Source of the DNA: an uncultured Erysipelotrichaceae bacterium
GTDB taxonomy: Bacteria; Bacillota_I; Bacilli_A; Erysipelotrichales; Erysipelotrichaceae
NCBI GenBank assembly: GCA_934692455.1
Contig: CAKUTY010000032.1
Coordinates: forward strand, 1 to 11,912
Direction: 5' to 3'
Length of the DNA stretch: 11,912 nucleotides
Positions 1 to 6,891 of this stretch are shown one piece after another (within the stretch, counting starts at the first letter, position 1; every line of letters begins with the position of its first letter). The notes under the pieces are model-generated. The model was given only the letters and a program-made list of their open reading frames with translations, did no database searches and had not been told where the DNA came from. Both the position numbers and the translations under genes were made by a program.

Positions 1-266
1 TATAATATATAGAACTGACGACACCATTTAAACAAAGTAGAATTCATTCCTTTTTCAGCTATCTGTTCCTCAAGTGTCTTTAATAAGTGGGTGCCATACT
101 CGGCTCTATCGCTTCCCCTTTGTTCATATTCTACAATATAGTATCCTATAGCCCAGTTTCTAAGCGTCATCAATTGATTTACTGCGCTTCTAGCTGCATT
201 TCCAGCTTTTAAATTAATACTTTTGATACTGTCTGCTAACATTTCAAATTTAATATTATCTGCCAC
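1..266 (-). CDS. DUF1016 (YhcG N-terminal-like) protein, 5' part only
   Basis: Only the first 88 codons are present; the gene runs off the left edge. The start is GTG at 264-266: a GAGGGAG ribosome binding site lies 7 bases upstream, and an in-frame TGA just above it leaves no other start. The translation begins MADNIKFEMLADSIKSIN and contains RNWAIGYYIVEYEQ, then GSDRAEYGTHLLKTLEEQ, then LFKWCRQFYIL. This spacing (W-x-IG-x-x-IVE-x-E, RAxYG-x-x-L, RQFY) matches the helical N-terminal domain of DUF1016/YhcG proteins as I know them. Full-length members usually also carry a C-terminal PDDEXK nuclease-like domain, which would lie outside the window. Such genes are often found near restriction-modification or defence loci, but nothing in this window supports that context. 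Family call fairly sure; function not established. Confidence 0.75.
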   Translation of the reverse strand, partial: MADNIKFEMLADSIKSINLKAGNAARSAVNQLMTLRNWAIGYYIVEYEQRGSDRAEYGTHLLKTLEEQIAEKGMNSTLFKWCRQFYIL

Positions 267-352
267 AACTAATCTCCCTCATATATTTCTTGTATGAGCT
301 CTTCACATTACATATTTTAACTTAAGAAAACCAAATGTTGCTTTGATTTCTT

Positions 353-368
353 AACTAACATGTTAGTT
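353..368. promoter_or_regulatory. Perfect 16-bp palindrome, possible operator
   Basis: The sequence AACTAACATGTTAGTT is a perfect palindrome with no spacer. It lies about 87 bases upstream of the GTG start of the DUF1016 gene. Size and symmetry are like operators of dimeric HTH repressors such as the TetR family. No binding protein is encoded nearby, so the role is inference. Confidence 0.35.
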
Positions 369-581
369 CTGTAAATTCCCGTTTATTGTACAATTATCGT
401 GTTCAAATAATACCATAAAACCTATGAACAATTCTACCGCTACTTTGAAATAGTTAACAATAATCAATAGAATAATCATCAATACTTATTAGAAGTTCTT
501 TTCATAGTGTATAAATTAACACTCGACCATATACCCTAATTTTTGGCTTTGTGGCCGACACATTGAATTTCTTAATATAAT

Positions 582-608
582 AAAAAAGATGTCTCTTTTA
601 AAGACACC
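582..608 (-). terminator. Rho-independent terminator of the beta-glucoside operon
   Basis: Read on the minus strand, a GGTGTCT arm pairs with AGACATC (one G-U pair) across a 7-base loop and is followed directly by six T residues. It lies 8 bases past the stop codon of the FAD oxidoreductase gene and marks the end of the minus-strand transcription unit. Confidence 0.8.
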
Positions 609-616
609 TCATACTT

Positions 617-1990
617 TTATAAATTATTAGTAATATATCTTGCTACATAGACACCACTTGCAGATGCATGTGACAATGAATGAGTAATACCAGAACCATC
701 ACCAATCACAAATAGTCCCTTGTATTTAGACATTAGATTATTATCTACTTCTACTGTCATATTATAGAACTTAACTTCTACACCATATAATAATGTATCA
801 TCATTAGCCGTACCTGGGGCAATCTTATCTAATGCATGAATCATATCAATGATAGAGTCTAGGATTCTTTTTGGAAGCACTAGAGATAAATCACCGGGAG
901 TAGCATTTAATGTAGGTCTAACACAACCTTCGGCAATTCTTGCAGGTGTTGATCTTCTTCCTCTTTCAAGGTCACCGAATCTTTGAACAATGACACCACC
1001 ACCTAACATATTAGATAATCTAGCTATTGATTCACCATAACCATTAGAATCTTTAAATGGATATGAGAAGTTTTTAGATACAAGTAGGGCAAAGTTAGTA
1101 TTCTCAGTCTTTTTATCATCACCCTCATATGAGTGACCATTTACAGTAATAATACCGTTAGTATTCTCGTTTACGACAATACCATTAGGATTCATACAGA
1201 AAGTTCTAACATTATCTTCCCAGTGTGGAGTACGATAGACAATCTTTGATTCATATAGTTCATCAGTAATGTCTGAGAAGATTACAGCAGGTATTTCTAC
1301 TCTAACACCAATATCTACTCTATTTGATTTAGTTGGGATATCTAGGCTCTTACAAATCTTTTCCATCCAAGATGAACCAGATCTTCCTACTGAAATGATT
1401 AAGTCTTTACAGTTATATGTTTCCTTATCAGTTACTACACTAAAGTCATTATCACCATTGGCAATAACATCAGTTACAGGTGTATTAAAGATGATATCTA
1501 CATGATCCTTAATTTCATTGTAAATATTATCTAAAACGATATAGTTAACATCAGTTCCTAAGTGTCTTACTTCAGCATCTAATAGCTTTAAAGAGTTTTG
1601 CATACAAATCTTCTTTAATTTAGTTCCTGCTGTAGAATATTTCTTACAGTTTTGACCACCATGTTCAACATTGATTTCATCTACATAGTTCATTAAGTCT
1701 AACGCCTTATCATAGCCAATGTATTCATATAGAGTACCACCAAAGTCGTTGGTAATATTATATTTACCATCAGAGAAAGCACCTGCTCCACCAAAGCCTG
1801 ACATGATTGAGCATGATTTACAATTGATACATGACTTAATATTCTTGCCATCAATTGGACAATGTCTCTTATTTAGAGCATTACCACTATCTAATAGACA
1901 AATCTTTAGACTAGGGTCTTTTTTAACCAGTTCATATGCAGAATAAATACCACCAGGTCCTGCACCTATAATAACTACATCATAATTCAT
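617..1990 (-). CDS. FAD-dependent oxidoreductase, COG2509-like
   Basis: 457 residues. The N-terminus has a Rossmann dinucleotide-binding motif GAGPGG at residues 9-14. The C-terminus has the second flavin-contacting motif GLFVIGDGSG at about 425-434, followed by SHASASG. Between them is the GFGGAGAFSDGK stretch (65-76) typical of the uncharacterised FAD dehydrogenases of COG2509. Four cysteines (C44, C54, C57, C60), including a CxxCxxC, sit just ahead of it and could hold metal or act as redox thiols; that is inference. The ATG at 1988-1990 has a GTGAGG ribosome binding site 8 bases upstream. No signal peptide or membrane segment is seen, so it should be cytosolic. The gene starts 28 bases after the second GH1 gene with no terminator between, so it is probably the last gene of the sugar operon. 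Substrate unknown. Confidence 0.85.
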   Translation of the reverse strand: MNYDVVIIGAGPGGIYSAYELVKKDPSLKICLLDSGNALNKRHCPIDGKNIKSCINCKSCSIMSGFGGAGAFSDGKYNITNDFGGTLYEYIGYDKALDLMNYVDEINVEHGGQNCKKYSTAGTKLKKICMQNSLKLLDAEVRHLGTDVNYIVLDNIYNEIKDHVDIIFNTPVTDVIANGDNDFSVVTDKETYNCKDLIISVGRSGSSWMEKICKSLDIPTKSNRVDIGVRVEIPAVIFSDITDELYESKIVYRTPHWEDNVRTFCMNPNGIVVNENTNGIITVNGHSYEGDDKKTENTNFALLVSKNFSYPFKDSNGYGESIARLSNMLGGGVIVQRFGDLERGRRSTPARIAEGCVRPTLNATPGDLSLVLPKRILDSIIDMIHALDKIAPGTANDDTLLYGVEVKFYNMTVEVDNNLMSKYKGLFVIGDGSGITHSLSHASASGVYVARYITNNL

Positions 1991-2018
1991 TCAAAATACC
2001 TCACCAATTTATTATAGA

Positions 2019-3431
2019 TTAAAAGTTCTTCTTACGCTTAATCTTATCTCCATTACTTTCGATAATATCCTTAAACCAGTAGTAACTCTTCTTAGGTGTT
2101 CTCTTTAGATTCTCATCATCAAAGTCTATAGCTACTAAACCATATCTTTTCTCAACACCATTTTTCCAAGAATACAAGTCAAAAGAACTCCATGCATAAT
2201 AGCCTCTTACATCAACACCCTTATCTACCGCATTCATAATGGCATTAATATGATCGTTCATAAACGAAATACGATAATCATCTTGAACCTGGCTTACCTT
2301 AACATCTTCTCTTACACCTATACCATTTTCTGTAATATAAATAGGCAAATGATAATCATTATAAGCTTCAATTAAACCCTTTTCTAAACCTTGAGGATAA
2401 ATTTCAGTTCCCCATTCAGTATAAGTAGCATTTGGATTATCAAAGATTTGTTCAAACCATCCTTTAATAATTACGGTGTTCTTGCCTTTAAAGTTCTTGC
2501 CACTATTATTAACGACAAAATTAGTTTCACCTTCTGTATAAGGCTTTACCAAAGTATGTGAATAATAATTTAACCCCAAGAAATCAACAGTATTATTCTT
2601 AATAATAGGCAAGTGTTCATCTTTAATAAAAGACAAATCAAACTTTTCACTCAAAGACTCCAACAAATCAAAAGGCAATTCACCCTTAGCGGCAGTATCA
2701 AGAACCCACCTATTTGAGTAATTATCCGCAAAACGCATAGCAATTCTAGTCTTTAAAGTATCATCAACACCATTAACAGGAGAAAATGAATGCACAATAC
2801 CAATTTGACCCTCATAATTATTTTCTTTAAACTCTTTAACTGCTAAGGCGCTTGCAAACATAATATGATAAGCGGCTACTATCATCTCATAAGGATCTTT
2901 GTGGACTGGTGGATAATTGCCTATAAGATAACCAGAAGCTGTACACCACTTAGGTTCATTAAAGGTTACCCAATGTTTAACTAAATCGCCAAAGTTGTCA
3001 AAACATACCTTAGCGAAATATTGATACGCATAACATGTTTCTTCATTCAACCAACCACCCTTGTCCTCAAGATATTGTGGTAAGTCCCAATGATATATAG
3101 TAACAAAAGGAGTAATGTTGTTTTCTTTTAAACAAAGAAGTAAATCTCTATAAAACTTAATTCCCTTTGGATTAATTTCACCTTCAATATTTTTAATAAT
3201 TCTTGGCCAAGAAATAGAAAAACGATAAGAGTTTTGACCACCATCCTTCATCATCTTAATATCTTCTCTAAAATGATGATAATGATCACTAGCTACATCA
3301 CCTGTTTCATAGCCTCCCTCATGTAAATATTTATCCCACATGCTTAGAGCCTTATCATCCTCATTCCAAGCACCTTCGCATTGATAAGAGGCAGTAGCAC
3401 CACCCCATAAAAAATCTTTTCTTAATGTCAT
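2019..3431 (-). CDS. 6-phospho-beta-glucosidase, GH1 family (second copy)
   Basis: 470 residues, normal length for GH1. It would hydrolyse a 6-phosphorylated beta-glucoside, such as cellobiose-6-phosphate, in the cytosol to glucose and glucose-6-phosphate. The N-terminus FLWGGATASYQCEGAW is the GH1 entry signature. The acid/base is E159 in TFNEP and the nucleophile is E368 in ITENG. S421, K428 and Y430 in SWKNGVEKRY match the phosphate-binding S-x6-K-x-Y signature of 6-phospho-glycosidases. The segment EWGTEIYPQGL (339-349), normal for the family, is present. Its ATG overlaps the stop of the EIIA gene by one base (TAATG), with an AAGGA site just upstream, so the two are translationally linked. 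It is a paralogue of the GH1 gene at 5403-6785. Gluco- versus galacto-specificity cannot be settled by eye. Confidence 0.93.
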   Translation of the reverse strand: MTLRKDFLWGGATASYQCEGAWNEDDKALSMWDKYLHEGGYETGDVASDHYHHFREDIKMMKDGGQNSYRFSISWPRIIKNIEGEINPKGIKFYRDLLLCLKENNITPFVTIYHWDLPQYLEDKGGWLNEETCYAYQYFAKVCFDNFGDLVKHWVTFNEPKWCTASGYLIGNYPPVHKDPYEMIVAAYHIMFASALAVKEFKENNYEGQIGIVHSFSPVNGVDDTLKTRIAMRFADNYSNRWVLDTAAKGELPFDLLESLSEKFDLSFIKDEHLPIIKNNTVDFLGLNYYSHTLVKPYTEGETNFVVNNSGKNFKGKNTVIIKGWFEQIFDNPNATYTEWGTEIYPQGLEKGLIEAYNDYHLPIYITENGIGVREDVKVSQVQDDYRISFMNDHINAIMNAVDKGVDVRGYYAWSSFDLYSWKNGVEKRYGLVAIDFDDENLKRTPKKSYYWFKDIIESNGDKIKRKKNF

Positions 3432-3763
3432 TATTTATCCTTTTTTAAATCATAAATTTCTTTTTGCATGTAAATGATTTGTCTGGCAAGATCCTTCATC
3501 AAAATTGCATTATTTAAATGATCTTGAGCATGAACCATTAAAAGATCTGTATAACAAGCTTCACCATTGGCCATCTTAACCAAAAGATCTGTTTGCATCT
3601 GATGAGCCTCATTAAGCTCCACTTCAGCCTCTTTCATCTTATCTTCAGCCTTATCAAATTCACCCTTGTTGGCAGAATTAATAGCTTCCATAAAACTACT
3701 CTTAGCATTACCTGCATGTAATATAAGTGTAAAAGACTGTTCCTCAGTAATTATATTTTCCAT
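3431..3763 (-). CDS. licA: PTS lactose/cellobiose-family EIIA component
   Basis: 110 residues, the usual size of soluble trimeric EIIA(Lac/Cel) proteins. It takes phosphate from HPr and passes it to EIIB. The phosphorylated histidine is H78 in VHAQDHLNNA, with D81 the usual metal-binding aspartate at the trimer core. An upstream in-frame ATG at 3790 would add nine residues, but it lies in the loop of a strong hairpin. The ATG at 3763 has an AAAGGG site just upstream and gives the normal family N-terminus (MENIITEEQSFTLILHAGNAK), so I chose it. The gene follows EIIC and overlaps the second GH1 gene by one base. The symbol follows the Bacillus subtilis lic (lichenan/cellobiose) system, where the PTS order EIIB-EIIC-EIIA is the same. 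Confidence 0.92.
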   Translation of the reverse strand: MENIITEEQSFTLILHAGNAKSSFMEAINSANKGEFDKAEDKMKEAEVELNEAHQMQTDLLVKMANGEACYTDLLMVHAQDHLNNAILMKDLARQIIYMQKEIYDLKKDK

Positions 3764-3777
3764 AAAACCCTTTCTAA

Positions 3778-3805
3778 AATTAGGAGCCATAAGCGGCTCC
3801 TAATT
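3778..3805 (-). promoter_or_regulatory. Intercistronic hairpin between EIIC and EIIA genes
   Basis: A perfect 11-bp inverted repeat (arms AATTAGGAGCC and GGCTCCTAATT) encloses a 6-base loop. It starts 2 bases after the EIIC stop and ends 14 bases before the EIIA start. The T-run after it is only four bases and broken, so it is a poor full terminator. It more likely acts as a partial terminator, an mRNA processing site or a 3'-end stabiliser. The role is inference; the structure is seen directly. Confidence 0.65.
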
Positions 3806-3807
3806 AA

Positions 3808-5088
3808 TTATTCTGACATTAGCTTATCACAGTTTCTCTCGTGAGCCTTAAAGAACGGATAATAGATTACAATATCAACAAGTATTAATACTACAATCAA
3901 TACTGCAGCCTTAATATCACCTGTTGCCAAATATGAGCCAAAGATAGATGGCATATTGTATGACAACATTGCGAAAGTTCTACCAATAACATCTGCAGAC
4001 ATCAACAAGTATGAAACAGTAACATTAACAATAGAAGTTAAGAAACATGGAATAAACAAGATTGGATTAAGCATGATAGGTAGACCAAATGTAATAGGTT
4101 CTGAGATTCCAAAGAAAGCAGGAATAATACCAAGCTTACCAACCATCTTAATATCTTCTTTCTTAGAAGTTAAACATAAAATACCCAAAGCTAAACAGTT
4201 ACCAAGACCACCGATAATACCAAAGTAGCACCAGAATGATACAGTAAATACATGTGGTAAAACAGCGCCAGCAGCTTTAGCAGCAGCATTGATTGATAAA
4301 GTACCGTATTCAATTGGAGCTAATAAGCCACTCCATACAGCATCATGGATACCAAAGAACCAACCAACATTTAGAAGGAATGCAACTAGCATTGCTACAG
4401 GTAATGAATCAGCTACTTCAAAGGCAGGTGATAAAATGTTAATTACAACTCCAGCTAAAGAAGTTCCAGCAGTCTTTGAACAAATAGTGAAGATAATAGA
4501 ATCAACAGTTAAAATAACGATTGTTGGAATAAGAGAAGCGAAAGTATCAGACAATGCAGCAGGTACTGAATCTGGCATCTTAATATAGCCGACTTTCTTA
4601 TCTCTCATTAGTTTAAACATTTCAACAGTAAAGATAGCTACAAAGATCGCAACCAAAATACCCTTACCATCCCAATATGTGATTTGAACTAAGGCATTAC
4701 CATAGCCTAATTCTTGTGGATAACTAGCCAACATTACAAAACCAGCAACTGCTGTAATAAGTGGCATAAATACATTTAGTTCATATCTCTTAGATAAGTA
4801 ATATGTAATACCAATACATACATATAATGACATAACACTCATTGTGATTAGATTTAACCAACCAAGAATTAATGAGTTGTTAGTTGCAAAGTTTTTCCAA
4901 GCTACTAAGAATCCATTAGTTGATTCAAAACCTGAACCAGCATTAATAACAGCAACGATTGCACCAAAGAATAGAGGTGGCAAAATAGTCATGAAAGTAT
5001 CACGAATAGCCATCAAATGTCTTTGTTTAGCAATTTTGTTGGCGATAGGCATTAAATGCTTCTCAAGCCACGCAATAAATTTTTCCAT
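3808..5088 (-). CDS. licC: PTS lactose/cellobiose-family EIIC permease
   Basis: 426 residues, normal for the membrane subunit that carries a beta-glucoside (cellobiose or similar) across the membrane while EIIB phosphorylates it. About ten hydrophobic segments are visible, for example near 31-50, 72-95, 107-122, 143-160, 183-203, 228-245, 340-362 and 392-412. The family motifs GIHDA (H248) and GISEPITFGLPIMLNP (E330) are present; in the chitobiose EIIC structure the equivalent His and Glu contact the sugar. The ATG at 5088 has an AGAGGAG site 9 bases upstream. The gene starts 21 bases after EIIB and is followed by a hairpin before EIIA. No EIIA or EIIB domain is fused. The exact sugar cannot be read from sequence alone; the two GH1 partners support a beta-glucoside. 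Confidence 0.93.
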   Translation of the reverse strand: MEKFIAWLEKHLMPIANKIAKQRHLMAIRDTFMTILPPLFFGAIVAVINAGSGFESTNGFLVAWKNFATNNSLILGWLNLITMSVMSLYVCIGITYYLSKRYELNVFMPLITAVAGFVMLASYPQELGYGNALVQITYWDGKGILVAIFVAIFTVEMFKLMRDKKVGYIKMPDSVPAALSDTFASLIPTIVILTVDSIIFTICSKTAGTSLAGVVINILSPAFEVADSLPVAMLVAFLLNVGWFFGIHDAVWSGLLAPIEYGTLSINAAAKAAGAVLPHVFTVSFWCYFGIIGGLGNCLALGILCLTSKKEDIKMVGKLGIIPAFFGISEPITFGLPIMLNPILFIPCFLTSIVNVTVSYLLMSADVIGRTFAMLSYNMPSIFGSYLATGDIKAAVLIVVLILVDIVIYYPFFKAHERNCDKLMSE

Positions 5089-5109
5089 AATAAATATCTC
5101 CTCTTAAAT

Positions 5110-5406
5110 TTATTTGTTTAGTATCTCTTTAGCTTGCTTAAGGACTTCAGCTGCATTCATTCTTCCATAAGCAAGAGGGTTGATACTTACAACCGGAATA
5201 CGATTATTAGTACGTTCTTTAATTTGATCAATTAAATAACGTACTTGGGGGCCTACCATAATGATGTCTGCTACATCAGTGTGCTTTAAATACTCTTGTT
5301 CACCATAAGCATTAACATTAAATTCGCCCTTTCCTGCTTCAACCATTCTTTTTGCCAACATACTTGTTGACATACCACCATTACAAACTAAAACTATATT
5401 GATCAT
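5110..5406 (-). CDS. licB: PTS lactose/cellobiose-family EIIB component
   Basis: 98 residues, typical length. The phosphocysteine is C8 in the loop VCNGGMSTSML, the P-loop-like site that receives phosphate from EIIA and donates it to the sugar on EIIC. A GPQVRYL segment, common in this family, lies in the middle. I placed the start at ATG 5404-5406, which overlaps the TGA of the preceding GH1 gene (ATGA) and has GGGAGG 7 bases upstream. An ATG fifteen bases earlier would give an unusual MGGRK extension and leave that ribosome binding site inside the gene. The 4-base overlap implies translational coupling to the first glucosidase. Confidence 0.93.
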   Translation of the reverse strand: MINIVLVCNGGMSTSMLAKRMVEAGKGEFNVNAYGEQEYLKHTDVADIIMVGPQVRYLIDQIKERTNNRIPVVSINPLAYGRMNAAEVLKQAKEILNK

Positions 5407-6785
5407 CTTACGTCCTCCCAATCACTGTTTATTTCATCGCGATACCAATAATATGATTTCTTCGGAATTCTCTTACAGTCATTCTCAAAATCAACCGCGA
5501 TTAAACCATATCTTTTTTCAGTCCCATTTTTCCAAGAATATAAGTCAAATGGTGACCATACAAAGTAACCATTAATATCAGAACCATCTTTCTTAGCCTT
5601 CAATAAAGCTCTAACATTCTCTTTGATATACTCAATTCTTTCATCATCATTTAAATCACCATGAATATCCTCATACATACCTAAACCATTTTCAGTAATA
5701 TACATAGGCTTATTTAAATAATTATTTCTAGCTACCGCATCATACATCGTCTCAGGCTTATTAACCATGTTCCAAGGATTATGAGGAAGCTTTTGCATAG
5801 TATCGTTGTCAATTTCAAACCAACCCTTAACAACACTTCTCATATCGCCTTTATAATTCTTACCTAAATTATTAACTTTAACGTTTGTCTCACCGCCACT
5901 ATATGGAAGCACATATTGTGGAGAATAATAATTAAGACCAATAAAATCTACTGTATTATCTTTAATAATTTGTAAGTCTTCTTCTTTCACAAAACTAAAG
6001 TCATAACCACTATTCTTTAACTTTTCAACCATATCAGCTGGAAATCTTCCAAGACATGCTGTTTCTGTTTGCCAGTTATTACAATAATTCTCAGCATTTC
6101 TAATAGCCTCTTTATTATCACCAACTGAATAAATTGTTTGATAAGAAGCAACCAAACCAATCTCACCATTATAGTTGCCTTCTTTATATTTCTTAACAGC
6201 TAAGGCACTAGCCAACATCACGTTATAACAACATTCAATCACTTCTTGAACATTGCCAACATGATTTGGTGGATAGTTGCCTGACATATAACCACTAAAG
6301 ATAAACCACTTTGGTTCATTGAAAGTGGAAAAGAATTTTACATCACTAAATTCTTTAAATAATACTTCGCAATATTTCGCAAAAGCATAGACAACGTCCT
6401 TATTCAACCAACCACCACATTCTTGCCAATATTCTGGTAAGTCCCAATGGTAACAAGTAACAAAAGGTTCAATATCATATTTTCTACACTCATCAATTAA
6501 AGATCTATAGAATTCAATTCCCTTCTTGTTTACTTCGCCTTCCTTGTTTTTAATGATTCTAGGCCAAGAAATAGAAAATCTATAAGCATTATGACCGCCT
6601 TCAGCCATTAACTTAATATCTTCCTTATATTTATGATAATGATCACTCGCAACATCTCCATTTTCTAAATTATTATCATGAAGATATTTGTCCCACATAC
6701 TTAGAGCCTTATCATCTTCGTTCCAAGCACCTTCGCACTGATATGAAGCAGTAGCACCGCCCCACAAAAACTTTCTACCAGTCAT
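5403..6785 (-). CDS. 6-phospho-beta-glucosidase, GH1 family (first gene of the operon)
   Basis: 460 residues. GH1 entry motif FLWGGATASYQCEGAW, acid/base E157 in TFNEP, nucleophile E365 in ITENG, and phosphate-pocket residues S417, K424 and Y426 in SWKNGTEKRY indicate an active cytosolic 6-phospho-beta-glycosidase. Unlike the other copy it lacks the EWGTEIYPQGL segment. In its place, after KGWFEIDN, it has a different stretch including HNPWNMVNKPETMYDAV (335-351). This loop lies before the nucleophile and may alter the aglycone site, so the two enzymes may split substrates by leaving group. The ATG at 6785 has a TGAGGT site 7 bases upstream. It is the promoter-proximal gene and overlaps EIIB by 4 bases. 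Confidence 0.92.
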   Translation of the reverse strand: MTGRKFLWGGATASYQCEGAWNEDDKALSMWDKYLHDNNLENGDVASDHYHKYKEDIKLMAEGGHNAYRFSISWPRIIKNKEGEVNKKGIEFYRSLIDECRKYDIEPFVTCYHWDLPEYWQECGGWLNKDVVYAFAKYCEVLFKEFSDVKFFSTFNEPKWFIFSGYMSGNYPPNHVGNVQEVIECCYNVMLASALAVKKYKEGNYNGEIGLVASYQTIYSVGDNKEAIRNAENYCNNWQTETACLGRFPADMVEKLKNSGYDFSFVKEEDLQIIKDNTVDFIGLNYYSPQYVLPYSGGETNVKVNNLGKNYKGDMRSVVKGWFEIDNDTMQKLPHNPWNMVNKPETMYDAVARNNYLNKPMYITENGLGMYEDIHGDLNDDERIEYIKENVRALLKAKKDGSDINGYFVWSPFDLYSWKNGTEKRYGLIAVDFENDCKRIPKKSYYWYRDEINSDWEDVR

Positions 6786-6804
6786 ATGTTTACCTCACAT
6801 GAGC

Positions 6805-6833
6805 AATATATCACTTTGTAAAATGATTGTAAT
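6805..6833 (-). promoter_or_regulatory. Candidate promoter of the beta-glucoside operon
   Basis: On the minus strand, ATTACA (6828-6833) and TATATT (6805-6810) are separated by 17 bases. The weak -35 fits an activator-dependent promoter. Transcription would start near 6798, leaving about 13 untranslated bases that already contain the ribosome binding site. There is therefore no room for a BglG/LicT-type antiterminator site. An imperfect inverted repeat fills the spacer (6810-6827). Confidence 0.5.
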
Positions 6834-6841
6834 TTCTTATA

Positions 6842-6859
6842 TTTCACACCATTGTGAAA
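6842..6859. promoter_or_regulatory. 18-base inverted repeat, likely regulator binding site
   Basis: TTTCACACCATTGTGAAA has perfect 7-base arms around CCAT. Its centre is about 52 bases upstream of the predicted start of the glucosidase operon, just above the -35, where an activator would bind. It also lies just upstream of a TATAAT at 6863-6868 that could serve the regulator gene itself. The most obvious binder is the LicR-type protein encoded beside it; that is inference. Confidence 0.55.
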
Positions 6860-6862
6860 AAA

Positions 6863-6868
6863 TATAAT
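6863..6868 (+). promoter_or_regulatory. Candidate -10 box of the regulator gene
   Basis: A perfect TATAAT 23 bases before the chosen ATG of the regulator. No good -35 is seen at 16-18 bases. The inverted repeat at 6842-6859 covers the spacer, so the regulator could control its own expression. Confidence 0.35.
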
Positions 6869-6891
6869 TCATTTTGTGTTTTAATATAAAT

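Larger units (their letters stand above)
267..616. other. 350-base intergenic region: palindrome, possible promoter, terminator
   Basis: No convincing gene lies here on either strand. It holds a perfect 16-bp palindrome at 353-368 and a rho-independent terminator at 582-608 for the minus-strand operon ending at 617. A weak candidate minus-strand promoter for the DUF1016 gene has TTGTTA at 455-460, an 18-base spacer and TAGAAT at 431-436. If it is used, the leader would be about 160 bases and would contain the palindrome. A TATAAT at 576-581 on the plus strand has no matching -35 and no gene downstream. Confidence 0.4.

Noticed and set aside
576..581. Perfect TATAAT on the plus strand
   Set aside because: No -35 at a proper distance, and only antisense sequence and a minus-strand terminator follow.
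1269..1946. Plus-strand open frames at 1269-1505 and 1719-1946
   Set aside because: They lie antisense inside the well-supported FAD oxidoreductase gene, have no ribosome binding site and give no recognisable protein.
3764..3790. Nine-residue N-terminal extension of EIIA
   Set aside because: The upstream ATG lies in the loop of a strong hairpin without a ribosome binding site; the ATG at 3763 fits the family length.
3956..5107. Plus-strand open frames at 3956-4228, 4289-4588 and 4844-5107
   Set aside because: They are antisense to the EIIC permease gene; their long open stretches follow from the codon use of the real gene.
6786..6870. CcpA catabolite response element
   Set aside because: No sequence with the central CG and flanking pattern of a cre site was seen in the intergenic region.
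6874..6891. TTG start giving six extra residues on the regulator
   Set aside because: The ATG at 6892 gives the normal HTH start, and the TTG coincides with the predicted start of transcription.
6786..6891. BglG/LicT-type RNA antiterminator site before the operon
   Set aside because: The predicted leader is about 13 bases and has no terminator hairpin; the regulator has a DNA-binding HTH, not an RNA-binding CAT domain.
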